Shown: in pieces, positions 1 through 7,560 of the stretch
Layout of the letters: each line of letters begins with the position of its first letter
How positions within the stretch are numbered: position 1 is the stretch's first letter
Assembly: GCF_017874425.1 (NCBI RefSeq)
Contig: NZ_JAGGLL010000029.1
Location: 1-49,331 of the forward strand
Length of the DNA stretch: 49,331 bases
Reading direction: 5' to 3'
From: Clostridium punense
GTDB lineage: Bacteria; Bacillota; Clostridia; Clostridiales; Clostridiaceae
The notes under the pieces: generated by a model
The model's input: the letters and a program-made list of their open reading frames with translations, nothing else
The model's database searches: none
Told to the model about the DNA's origin: nothing
Made by a program: the position numbers and the translations under genes

Positions 1-81
1 GAATTATTGTTGTCTTCTTGCAAGTGACACAATATATTTATATCAGGTTTTTTTGTTATCTTCAAAGACTAAATCTCTTTA

Positions 82-921
82 TTACAGGAATACTCTTATA
101 ATTTTTAAGTTTATTTCAAACTCTTCATCTTCTACCCCTAATATTGATAACATAGAGCAAACTTTATTTAATTCTTCTACGCCCTCAATGAAATATTCAT
201 TACCAATATTAAGTTTTAAAAGCTTTTCTCCTATTTCTTTGCTACTTCCTTTTATATCTAAAACCTTATTAATATACTGAGCTTTTTCAAATCCTATAAG
301 ATCCACTAACTCTTTAGAGAAGCTTTCTTTGCCTATCTTATCATATTTATCTATTAAACACATAACCTCATTGACTTCATCTATTTTTATTTCATTTAAT
401 AACCCTTTTAAAATTTTTCTATTGCTTATTTGAAATTTATAGTTGCTTAATCCTATTGATTTAAAAGCTTTAGACGCTAAACTTATAACCCAAGCATCAT
501 TATCTATACTTAATTTATCTTTGCCGATAACATCTATATCGCACTGGTAAAATTCTCTGTATCTTCCTTTTTGATTTCTTTCTCCCCTATAAACCTTCCC
601 TATTTGATACCTTTTAAAAGGAAAATTTATATCGTTATAATATTGTGCTACATATCTAGCAAAAGGTACTGTTAAATCAAATCTCAAGGCTAGCTTATTT
701 TTTCCTTTTTCAAAGGAATATACTTGTTTTTCTGTTTCTCCACCACCTTTTGCAAGTAGTACCTCTGCTTTTTCTATTATTGGGGTATCTATTGCTAAGC
801 ACCCATTTCGCTCATATACCTTTGTTATTTTCGATACTATATCATTAAATACTTGCTGCTCCCTTGGTAATAACTCCATAAATCCTGGTAGTATACTAGG
901 TTTAATTATCTCATTTTTCAT
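82..921 (-). pseudogene. hisS: Histidyl-tRNA synthetase-like gene, 3' third missing
   Basis: The 279 residues match the class II HisRS catalytic core: a KPSILPGFMELLPRE start, the LRFDLTVPFARYVA segment and motif 2 as GRYREFYQCDIDVIG. The QCD form of motif 2 resembles eukaryotic/archaeal-type HisRS from memory more than the usual bacterial enzyme. Family members are about 400 residues or more. Here the reading frame stops just after LKIIR, exactly where the histidine-A motif (RGLDYYTG) should follow. No frame in bases 1-90 restores that motif, so this looks like a deletion or junction, not a simple frameshift. The ATG at 921 is chosen because GGAG sits 8 bases ahead; the GTG at 930 overlaps that site. 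The His-codon leader upstream implies control by histidine supply. HisZ, the regulator of ATP phosphoribosyltransferase, is the main alternative. Confidence 0.7.
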
Positions 922-955
922 TTTACTCACTCCTATATTTTTTTAGATAACAAAA

Positions 956-984
956 AACCATGTAGGCAAGTATGCTACATGGTT
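956..984 (-). terminator. Attenuator terminator of the His leader
   Basis: On the minus strand a stem of about 12 bp (AACCATGTAG pairing with CTACATGGTT) is followed directly by six T residues. It lies between the His leader peptide and the HisRS-like gene, as expected of a transcription attenuator. Confidence 0.85.
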
Positions 985-1077
985 TAAATAAATTATGACT
1001 GCGCTTAATTTATCATTACCAGAGATACAAGCCTAACTCCAAATAGACTTGTATCTGCTTTCAAACAGACCAAGTCT

Positions 1078-1128
1078 CTAGTAATGATGATGTATTAAAT
1101 TTGCTTTAACAATATTAAGCGTATTCAT
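1078..1128 (-). CDS. Histidine-rich leader peptide (attenuation)
   Basis: A 16-codon reading frame encodes MNTLNIVKANLIHHHY. It starts with ATG six bases after a perfect AGGAGG and has three consecutive CAT codons just before TAC and the stop. The RNA around the His codons (ATCATTACTAGAGA) can pair with TCTCTGGTAATGAT near 1011-1024, and CGCTTAAT inside the leader can pair with ATTAAGCG further on. Ribosome stalling at the His codons would therefore change the fold before the terminator at 956-984. This is the arrangement of classical his-type attenuators. No T-box sequence was seen. The function is inferred from sequence layout alone. Confidence 0.85.
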   Translation of the reverse strand: MNTLNIVKANLIHHHY

Positions 1129-1157
1129 AAAAATCCTCCTAAAAATATATTAATAAG

Positions 1158-1186
1158 ATTATACAAAGATTATTTATACTTGTCAA
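1158..1186 (-). promoter_or_regulatory. Consensus sigma-A promoter of the His-leader unit
   Basis: Read on the minus strand, TTGACA (1186-1181) and TATAAT (1163-1158) are both perfect and separated by 17 bases. The leader peptide ribosome site begins 18 bases downstream of the -10 box. Confidence 0.88.
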
Positions 1187-1410
1187 TTTCACTATTTTAC
1201 TCTATAACCATTTATTACCTATGATGGGAATCAATATGCTTTAGGTATATTATAATATGATTTAATCTTTCTGATTTTTTATATCTCCCCTACTTTCAAA
1301 TTATTTTAAATAAAGGTTTCGTATTTTAGTACATTCAAATTTTATAATAAATTATATATCAATCGTATAATCATTGATATGCAATTTATTTCAAAAATAA
1401 GATTAATATT

Positions 1411-1582
1411 ATGAGTAAAACCTTAGAAACAACTATTCTCCTTTCAATGAGTGGAAAAGTTCAAGATGCTATTAGTTTTTATAAGAAACATTTAAAGCAT
1501 ATCAATCGCTGATTTAAAAGAAATACAGCAACTCCATGATAGCTTAATTACAGATAAAAGAGTTAGTATAATATACAATTAG
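1411..1582 (+). pseudogene. Possible remnant of a VOC/PhnB-like gene
   Basis: Two short frames join across a +1 shift near base 1495. The first begins MSKTLETTILLSMSGKVQDA and continues to SFYKKHLK; the second reads SISIADLKEIQQLHDSLITD. The first part resembles the start of PhnB/VOC-family proteins (beta strand, then AISFYK helix) and the second could be the central helix of the fold, but the family match is from memory only. There is no ribosome site and several stops follow. The rest of 1190-1787 holds no gene I can support. Confidence 0.25.
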
Positions 1583-1787
1583 CTAGTAATTATTTAGTAA
1601 AATATCTGGAATTATTGAAGGTTCATTTAGTATTAAAGTACAATTAAATTTTGATGAAAGATTAAATTAAAAGTTGCTCTTGTAATAAACAATAAAAACT
1701 ATCTTACAATTATTTTGTTGGAGTTATATTGGTGTAATGAACTTGATGTAAGTCGAATGATGTGAAATATTTACATATACGCCTTAC

Positions 1788-2426
1788 TTATATGTAATAT
1801 TTATACACAAATCCATTTGTATTATACTCGCAATTAGGAAGTAACTGATTATGAATAGCGTCATGTTTTACAAATCCGTACTTTTCATAAAACTCAAAGT
1901 TACAACTTCTATCAGTATATAAAAATATGCATTTTGAGCCATATTTTTTACAGTAATAAATAAAATGATCCATAAGTTTTCTTCCTATTCCAATACCCCT
2001 GTAAGATGGCAATAACATAAATAACTCTACTGAAGAATCAAATTGTTTTTTATCTCTTTGTAATCTTTTAAACACTTTGCCTAATTCATTAAGTGTGTTT
2101 AGAGTTTGTGCTTTGTTTCCTAATCTATTTGTTAAGATGTAATATGTTGCTTTTATAAATAATGATGATGATCGTATCAACTTATTTAATCTTAATCCTA
2201 AACTCACCTTACTATTTACTGTTCCTACTAATAAGCCAACAGCTTTTTCACTTTTATCTACAACCACATAATTATAAGTATAAAGTATTAAAATTGAATC
2301 TAATGCCATCTTATAAATTAAAGTTCTATCTTTAGCTTGCGGAAAATACATATGAAAATTCCAAGTTTCCGCCATAACTGATAGGATATCATCATAGTGC
2401 TTTTTTTCATACAATTTAATCTTCAT
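1788..2426 (-). CDS. GNAT family N-acetyltransferase
   Basis: This 212-residue protein carries the GNAT acetyl-CoA-binding motif A as SVELFMLLPSYRGIGIGRKL (about residues 132-151), with the R/Q-x-x-G-x-G/A core as RGIGIG. It is followed by a helix and a FYEKYGFVKHD strand typical of the C-terminal half of the fold. The substrate cannot be told from sequence. The start has AAAGGAG at good spacing. It lies 51 bases downstream of the alpha/beta-hydrolase gene on the same strand, so the two are probably co-transcribed. Intracellular; no signal peptide. Confidence 0.85.
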   Translation of the reverse strand: MKIKLYEKKHYDDILSVMAETWNFHMYFPQAKDRTLIYKMALDSILILYTYNYVVVDKSEKAVGLLVGTVNSKVSLGLRLNKLIRSSSLFIKATYYILTNRLGNKAQTLNTLNELGKVFKRLQRDKKQFDSSVELFMLLPSYRGIGIGRKLMDHFIYYCKKYGSKCIFLYTDRSCNFEFYEKYGFVKHDAIHNQLLPNCEYNTNGFVYKYYI

Positions 2427-2477
2427 TAATATTCTCTCCTTTCTAACTTAGTTTTTTATTCTCATTATGGTTATAAA

Positions 2478-3551
2478 TTACCTTAACTTCTTTTCTTGTT
2501 CCTTTAAAAATTGCTCAACTTCATTATAATATTGTTTATGTGCAAGTTCTCTTGGTGCAAATATAGCTGTAAAAAAAGCTTTTACTTTTGAATTTACTAG
2601 AGACGCTTTCAACATAAAATGATCCGTATCCGGTATTAATGTAACATTTAAAAGTTCTTGAGATACTTTCTTTTCATATACTTCTTTTGTATTATAGCTA
2701 TCCACATTTATGTCTCTGCCTCCTAAAAATAGTTTTACCGGGCTATAAAAATGCTTTATATCCTCTCTTGCATCTGATTTATAATTTTTCTTAATAAATG
2801 TCCACCTATCTTCTGTAACTATATCTTTCTTCCCTACTGCCACATATTCTTCATAACTTAATCCTTTTTTTATAAGTTCTAACTCAAATTCAAAGTCTTT
2901 TTCTTCTTTATCTATTTCTTCCTTTTTAGTCCCTTTTTTCTCCAACTCTTTTAATGTATTATATCTTCCTTGCTCAATCCAATTTATTGCAGGCGCCACT
3001 AGAATATTAAAAGCAATATTTTTATTTATTTGGACTATTTTAGGAATAACCCACCCAGCTTGACTTGCACCCCATAGTCCAATTCTATTATCATCAATTT
3101 CTGGTAAGGTTTTAACCCACTCAATAGCCTCATTAGCTTCAATAGCTCTATCCTCCATTGACTGCAATAGCCAATTCCCATCTGAACCACCTACTCCAGG
3201 TTTACTCCAAGATAAACATGCATAACCTTGTTTAGCCAATTTCTCCCACATAGGTTTGTATTGATCATTGTAAGAAGCATCTGCTGGTCCATCTCCGTGA
3301 ATAAACACCACTAATCCCATCTTACCTGACACCTCTTTTGGCAAAATCAAAGTTCCCTTTAGAATACCCTTTGTAGTTTTGATATCTACTGATTTTTCTA
3401 TCATTTGAAAATCATTCTGAACTATAAATATACCTATTAAAATAATCATAACCACAAATAAAGATATACTAATCTTAAGAATTTTTTTCTTCATACTCAC
3501 ATTTATTCCTTTCTTTAGAGGCATAAAACGTGATGAAAGTATTTCTTTCAT
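2478..3551 (-). CDS. Membrane-anchored alpha/beta hydrolase
   Basis: The 357-residue protein begins with a basic stretch and one hydrophobic segment (about residues 24-45), so the catalytic domain should sit outside the membrane. The alpha/beta-hydrolase features are clear: HGDG oxyanion loop at 85-88, nucleophile elbow GASQAG (Ser163), acid Asp280 in LGGRD and His311 in DTDHFM. It probably hydrolyses an ester or amide; the substrate is unknown. Two starts are possible: ATG 3551 preceded by GAGGAATAAGG, and the internal ATG at 3494 (MKKKILKIS) preceded by AAAGGA. The shorter form gives a more usual signal anchor. It is divergent from the MerR-family gene, which may control it. Confidence 0.82.
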   Translation of the reverse strand: MKEILSSRFMPLKKGINVSMKKKILKISISLFVVMIILIGIFIVQNDFQMIEKSVDIKTTKGILKGTLILPKEVSGKMGLVVFIHGDGPADASYNDQYKPMWEKLAKQGYACLSWSKPGVGGSDGNWLLQSMEDRAIEANEAIEWVKTLPEIDDNRIGLWGASQAGWVIPKIVQINKNIAFNILVAPAINWIEQGRYNTLKELEKKGTKKEEIDKEEKDFEFELELIKKGLSYEEYVAVGKKDIVTEDRWTFIKKNYKSDAREDIKHFYSPVKLFLGGRDINVDSYNTKEVYEKKVSQELLNVTLIPDTDHFMLKASLVNSKVKAFFTAIFAPRELAHKQYYNEVEQFLKEQEKKLR

Positions 3552-3665
3552 CCTTATTCCTCACAGTAATTTATATTTTTTCATTATAAATAGTATGTTT
3601 TTTATGTAGTTTGTACATAAAAATTGGCTATTATCTATAAAATAAACAATAGCCTGTATAGTAAC

Positions 3666-3714
3666 TTGACAGTCAATACTTTTTTAAAATAAAATGTTTT
3701 AAAGAAAAAGTATT
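3666..3714 (+). promoter_or_regulatory. Promoter and palindromic operator candidate for the MerR gene
   Basis: TTGACA (3666-3671) and TAAAAT (3690-3695) are 18 bases apart, pointing toward the MerR-family gene. Two palindromes overlap: TTGACAGTCAA at the -35 box, and AATACTTTTT...AAAAAGTATT (3675-3714) across the spacer and -10. This is where a MerR-type regulator would be expected to bind. The region also separates the divergent hydrolase/GNAT pair, and a GGCTATT/AATAGCC hairpin (3624-3652) lies in that pair's leader. Confidence 0.5.
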
Positions 3715-3805
3715 ATTATATAGAATTTAATAAACAAACTAGCAACTTTAGCGTAGTGAATTGGCTGAAATTTATGTATTTTAACATTTGTGGAGGGTTT
3801 AATTT

Positions 3806-4639
3806 ATGAATAACTTTATAGATTCAAATAAATACTTATCTATAGGTATTTTTTCTAAATTATCTGGAATAAGCAGAAAAAATTTAATATATTATGATAA
3901 CATAGGAATATTGAAACCTCTAATAATAAAAGATAATGGTTACAGATATTATTCCTATAATCAATTAGATGAAGTTAGTATAATCATGACTTTAAAAGAG
4001 TTAGGCATTCCATTAAAAGAAATAAAAAGCTATATAGAAGATATATCTCCAAATAATTTACTTAATCTAATCAATAATCAGAAAAAGAAAATACTAGAGG
4101 AACTTAATAGATTAAATCAAATGAATTATATTATCGAAAAAAGAACTGATAACATTTCTATAATATCAACTATGAACTGCAATAAAATTTTTTTAGAATA
4201 TTGTGATGAAGAACTTATATTTTTAGGACCTGAAGCTAAATTTTATAGTGATAATTTGGAAAATGATTTTATTAACTTTCTAAATTATGCTAGCAGTAAA
4301 AATTTAGTTTATGGTTACCCATTAGGCGTTTATGCTGATTATGATGATTTATCTTGTAATGAAAATCATAGCTATAATTACTTTTACAAAATCCATCCTA
4401 ACCTTGAACTTATACAAAAAACAGTAAAACCTTCTGGTTTTTATGTTATAGCATATGATAATAGTTATTTAGCTGATAATATAAATATCTTTTATAAAAT
4501 AGAAAAGTTTATTAGAAGTAATAAACTTTCTCCTTGTGGAAATATTTATATAGAAAATATTTCTGATGAGATAATAACAAAGGATCCAGATAGGTTTTTT
4601 TCAAAAATTTCTGTTAAGGTGACTAAAGCTCCTCTGTAG
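3806..4639 (+). CDS. MerR family regulator with GyrI-like effector domain
   Basis: Residues about 11-80 form a MerR DNA-binding domain: SIGIFSKLSGISRKNLIYYD, then GILKP and NGYRYYSYNQLDEV. A coiled-coil dimer helix follows (about 88-115). The remaining 160 residues look like the BmrR/GyrI-type effector-binding fold that senses hydrophobic small molecules; this is inferred from layout, since the sequence is divergent. The 277-residue length fits BmrR-like proteins. A GGAGGG ribosome site precedes the start. The likely target is its own promoter and perhaps the divergent hydrolase and acetyltransferase genes. Confidence 0.85.
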   Translation: MNNFIDSNKYLSIGIFSKLSGISRKNLIYYDNIGILKPLIIKDNGYRYYSYNQLDEVSIIMTLKELGIPLKEIKSYIEDISPNNLLNLINNQKKKILEELNRLNQMNYIIEKRTDNISIISTMNCNKIFLEYCDEELIFLGPEAKFYSDNLENDFINFLNYASSKNLVYGYPLGVYADYDDLSCNENHSYNYFYKIHPNLELIQKTVKPSGFYVIAYDNSYLADNINIFYKIEKFIRSNKLSPCGNIYIENISDEIITKDPDRFFSKISVKVTKAPL

Positions 4640-4720
4640 ATGACATTTACTATGTTATTCTTAGTGTATTTTTTCTTCTACCTCAAACATCACTATGGTG
4701 AGCCAAAAAGCATAAAGAAA

Positions 4721-4758
4721 GCTCGGGTGCCATTATAGATTGGGCATCCGAGCCTTTT
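4721..4758. terminator. Bidirectional intrinsic terminator
   Basis: GCTCGGGTGCC pairs with GGCATCCGAGC (one G-T wobble) and is followed by CTTTTT on the plus strand; the minus strand also runs into a T-rich stretch. It sits between the convergent MerR gene and the YidC-sulfatase gene and marks one edge of the 4790-9605 island. Confidence 0.8.
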
Positions 4759-4789
4759 TATCAGCTATTGAAACTCATGACCAGGCATT

Positions 4790-7558
4790 TTACTTTTGTG
4801 TTGGAAAAGTAGAATTTTCATTTGAAACAGACCAATTATTTTTATTCCTTATATCACTATGAACTTTTAACCAGGTTCCTGGAAGGTAACCATTTCCATT
4901 GTTTGTTGATATATCAAATTCAAATGAACCTAATATATACTGTTCCTGGTCATATTTATTATTATTATTAATTTTTTTTCCTGTAAAAGGATTATTGGGA
5001 TTTTCAATAAGGTCCTTCACTGCAAGTGTTGGCACATCACCATTTGTCATAAATTCTTCTGAAGTTGAAAACTTATTACTATTAAAATCCTTCACTAATA
5101 ACAACGGATTATAAAGTTCTGCATCATAAAGACTATCCTTACCATCATCCAATATCATGTGGTTCAATTGTTGTAAATCCCTTCCATGATCTGCTACAAT
5201 AATTATCCTTGTATTATCATACACATTATTCTTTTTCAGATAGTCCATCCATTCACCAATCTTTAGCATAGCTGCCATATTCGTTTGATAATGAATATAA
5301 TGTTTTGATGTTTCCATTTTTAATGTTTTTCCATCTATAGTATATCGATTTGCATTCTCAGCTTCATATAAAGTATTATCTACATGCTCTGCTGGAACAT
5401 AATTTGGTTCTTGAAGTAGTATTGGTTCATGAGTCGTATTATTTGTCATCATTAGAAATGTATTCGTGTTATCATTCTTTATTTCTGTCATGCTAGATAG
5501 ATTTTCTAACGTAGAATACTCATTCATAAAATCTAGATCCATTCCATCTGCAACAAAATTATTTACTAATGTTTGTCCCTCTGCAGCATCTGCGATACTC
5601 TTATGGTAATAGTTTCCATCATCATACAATAAAACTTGTCCAAATAAAGGAGCCGTTTTCATAATACTATAACAAAAAAAATTTCTCTTATTATTGACAG
5701 ACTTAATTACCCTACTCTCTTTAGATGCAAATTTCCCCGACGTATTATACCTATGAATATCTGGATATTCGTCATAAATGGATAAATCCGGTATCCATTG
5801 ATAATTTGCATAAGGTGGGTCACACACTGTTACATTATAATCATTTTTATCAAACAACACTGGCATAACCTTTAACGCCTCGTTTTGTTTAGATACCAAA
5901 GTCTCTGCGTCACGTTTATTTATCTCCATCGGCGTATATTCATACCCTCCAAATAAAGCAGGTGTAGCCAAATTGGTAAATCCTCCGAAAGAAAGTGTAT
6001 TTGGGTAATAGGTAAATCCTGAAAACATATCCTTCAATTCCGGTTTTTCATTTAAAAAATAAGGAATATATTCATTCATTGCTCTATCCATCATCAATAC
6101 CACAACATTTTTTCCTGACTTGCTAAGTGAAAAAGAAGGAGCATCTTCCTTGGCCTGTGTAACCCCATCCTTTATTTGAGAAACTGATTCATTTATTTTA
6201 ACTACATTATAAAATGACATTACACCTAATGCAATTGCACAAATAATTAGAACCTGCGAAACTATTTTCCTACCAAATCGATAAATAACAAACATAATAA
6301 TAGCTACACCAACGATAGCCGCTAAATTTTGCATTTTTTGCACACGGTCAAAAGACATGCCATTTTCATAACTTAGCGAATTACTTAATATTCCTAAATT
6401 TTTTCCAAAGAACATATAATTCAACGTCATTATTCCGCATACTATCCAAACTGCAACATCGAAATATGCTTTGTACTTCTTATTCGTTAACCAATAAAAT
6501 ACCCCCATCCATACAAAAAATGTTCCAATAGAGAAGCACAATGCACTAGAAATATACCATAAAGGATTTACATAATAATGTAGATCCACAAACTCTTGAG
6601 GTGAAGCCTTAATAACTGCTGAGGGTATCATGCAACCAATTAAAATAACCATAAATATTGCCCCAGCAAAATATACTTTACGATTTGATTCAATATTTAA
6701 TGTTTTCAATTCTATCTTACTATATTTTTTTATTACAGAAATAATAAGTGGTGTCATAAATGCAACACCAATTCCTGCAACGCTAATAAATCTTGTTAGG
6801 CCTTCTGTATATAAGAACTTTACTGCATAAGTGATTAAAGCTGCTCCTGCAAATGCGAACATAATATTTAAGATTTTCTTTGCATTCTTTAATTTGTAGA
6901 AAATAGTTTTTACTAAAGAAAAAATATTGTTCAATGTCCAATAAAAAACTAATCCCGCTGGAGAACTATATAAAAAGATGAAAAAGAAGATTGCCATTAA
7001 ATACAATTGAGCTTTCGTTTTCATGGGATATCCCTTTGTAAATATTACACAAGACACAAGATTCACTGCAGTCATAATAATTGGTAACAAATTAATATGA
7101 AAATTACCAATCGCAATCAATGCATCTGGTGCCCCCAAATCTGCAATAACACCAAATTGTACACCTTGTAATATCTGTAAATGTGATAAAAACTGATACG
7201 CAGCAATAAAGAACGGAATTTCCAAAAACAATGAAATTGAGCCTTTGAATACATCCGTTGGTTTGTAATTATTCTGCCTATAAAAGGTTTGCAGAATCAT
7301 CATTTTTTCGTCGCCTTTGAATGTTTTCTTGATATGAGCTACTCCATCATGAAGTTTTGCTTCCATATCACGCTCTTCCTCTTGCATAGCATCAGCTCTT
7401 CGATAAAGAGGCAACACTAAAAAATTCATTGCCAAACTCAATACAATAATTGACATTCCTGGATTATCAATAATCTTATTAGCCATCATATAAATAATCT
7501 CAAAAAATAATTGAAGTGGAGATATTAAAATTGTATATAATATATTAGATATTGTCAT
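4790..7558 (-). CDS. YidC/Oxa1-like insertase fused to a membrane sulfatase/LtaS-type domain
   Basis: The 922 residues contain three parts. Residues 1-225 match the YidC/Oxa1 core: SPLQLFFEIIY, a first helix ending FLVLPLY, a cytoplasmic hairpin (52-100), then FLEIPFFIAAYQFL and the signature SSPAGLVFYW (198-207). Residues about 228-455 form roughly seven more membrane helices. Residues about 480-922 are an outside alkaline-phosphatase-superfamily domain with NVVVLMMD (Asp491), a candidate nucleophile Thr528 in GGFTNLATP, TTHEP (His710) and ADHGRD (Asp790, His791). LtaS, EptA and similar enzymes use this layout to move phospho-alcohol groups. The polar arginine of the YidC groove appears replaced by Asn45. 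The gene starts 2 bases after the TagB-like gene, whose end holds its GGAGGA ribosome site, so the two are translationally coupled. It probably acts in a surface glycopolymer or teichoic-acid-like pathway; that is inference. Confidence 0.85.
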   Translation of the reverse strand: MTISNILYTILISPLQLFFEIIYMMANKIIDNPGMSIIVLSLAMNFLVLPLYRRADAMQEEERDMEAKLHDGVAHIKKTFKGDEKMMILQTFYRQNNYKPTDVFKGSISLFLEIPFFIAAYQFLSHLQILQGVQFGVIADLGAPDALIAIGNFHINLLPIIMTAVNLVSCVIFTKGYPMKTKAQLYLMAIFFFIFLYSSPAGLVFYWTLNNIFSLVKTIFYKLKNAKKILNIMFAFAGAALITYAVKFLYTEGLTRFISVAGIGVAFMTPLIISVIKKYSKIELKTLNIESNRKVYFAGAIFMVILIGCMIPSAVIKASPQEFVDLHYYVNPLWYISSALCFSIGTFFVWMGVFYWLTNKKYKAYFDVAVWIVCGIMTLNYMFFGKNLGILSNSLSYENGMSFDRVQKMQNLAAIVGVAIIMFVIYRFGRKIVSQVLIICAIALGVMSFYNVVKINESVSQIKDGVTQAKEDAPSFSLSKSGKNVVVLMMDRAMNEYIPYFLNEKPELKDMFSGFTYYPNTLSFGGFTNLATPALFGGYEYTPMEINKRDAETLVSKQNEALKVMPVLFDKNDYNVTVCDPPYANYQWIPDLSIYDEYPDIHRYNTSGKFASKESRVIKSVNNKRNFFCYSIMKTAPLFGQVLLYDDGNYYHKSIADAAEGQTLVNNFVADGMDLDFMNEYSTLENLSSMTEIKNDNTNTFLMMTNNTTHEPILLQEPNYVPAEHVDNTLYEAENANRYTIDGKTLKMETSKHYIHYQTNMAAMLKIGEWMDYLKKNNVYDNTRIIIVADHGRDLQQLNHMILDDGKDSLYDAELYNPLLLVKDFNSNKFSTSEEFMTNGDVPTLAVKDLIENPNNPFTGKKINNNNKYDQEQYILGSFEFDISTNNGNGYLPGTWLKVHSDIRNKNNWSVSNENSTFPTQK

Positions 7559-7560
7559 TT

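Noticed and set aside
82-921. Calling the broken gene hisZ
   Set aside because: The catalytic motifs 1 and 2 are well kept (LRFDLTVPFARYVA, GRYREFYQCDIDVIG), which suits an aminoacyl-tRNA synthetase lineage better; HisZ cannot be fully excluded because the histidine-A motif is lost.
931-1140. T-box riboswitch in front of the HisRS-like gene
   Set aside because: No AGGGTGGNACCGCG-type T-box sequence is present, and the region is explained by a leader peptide and terminator.
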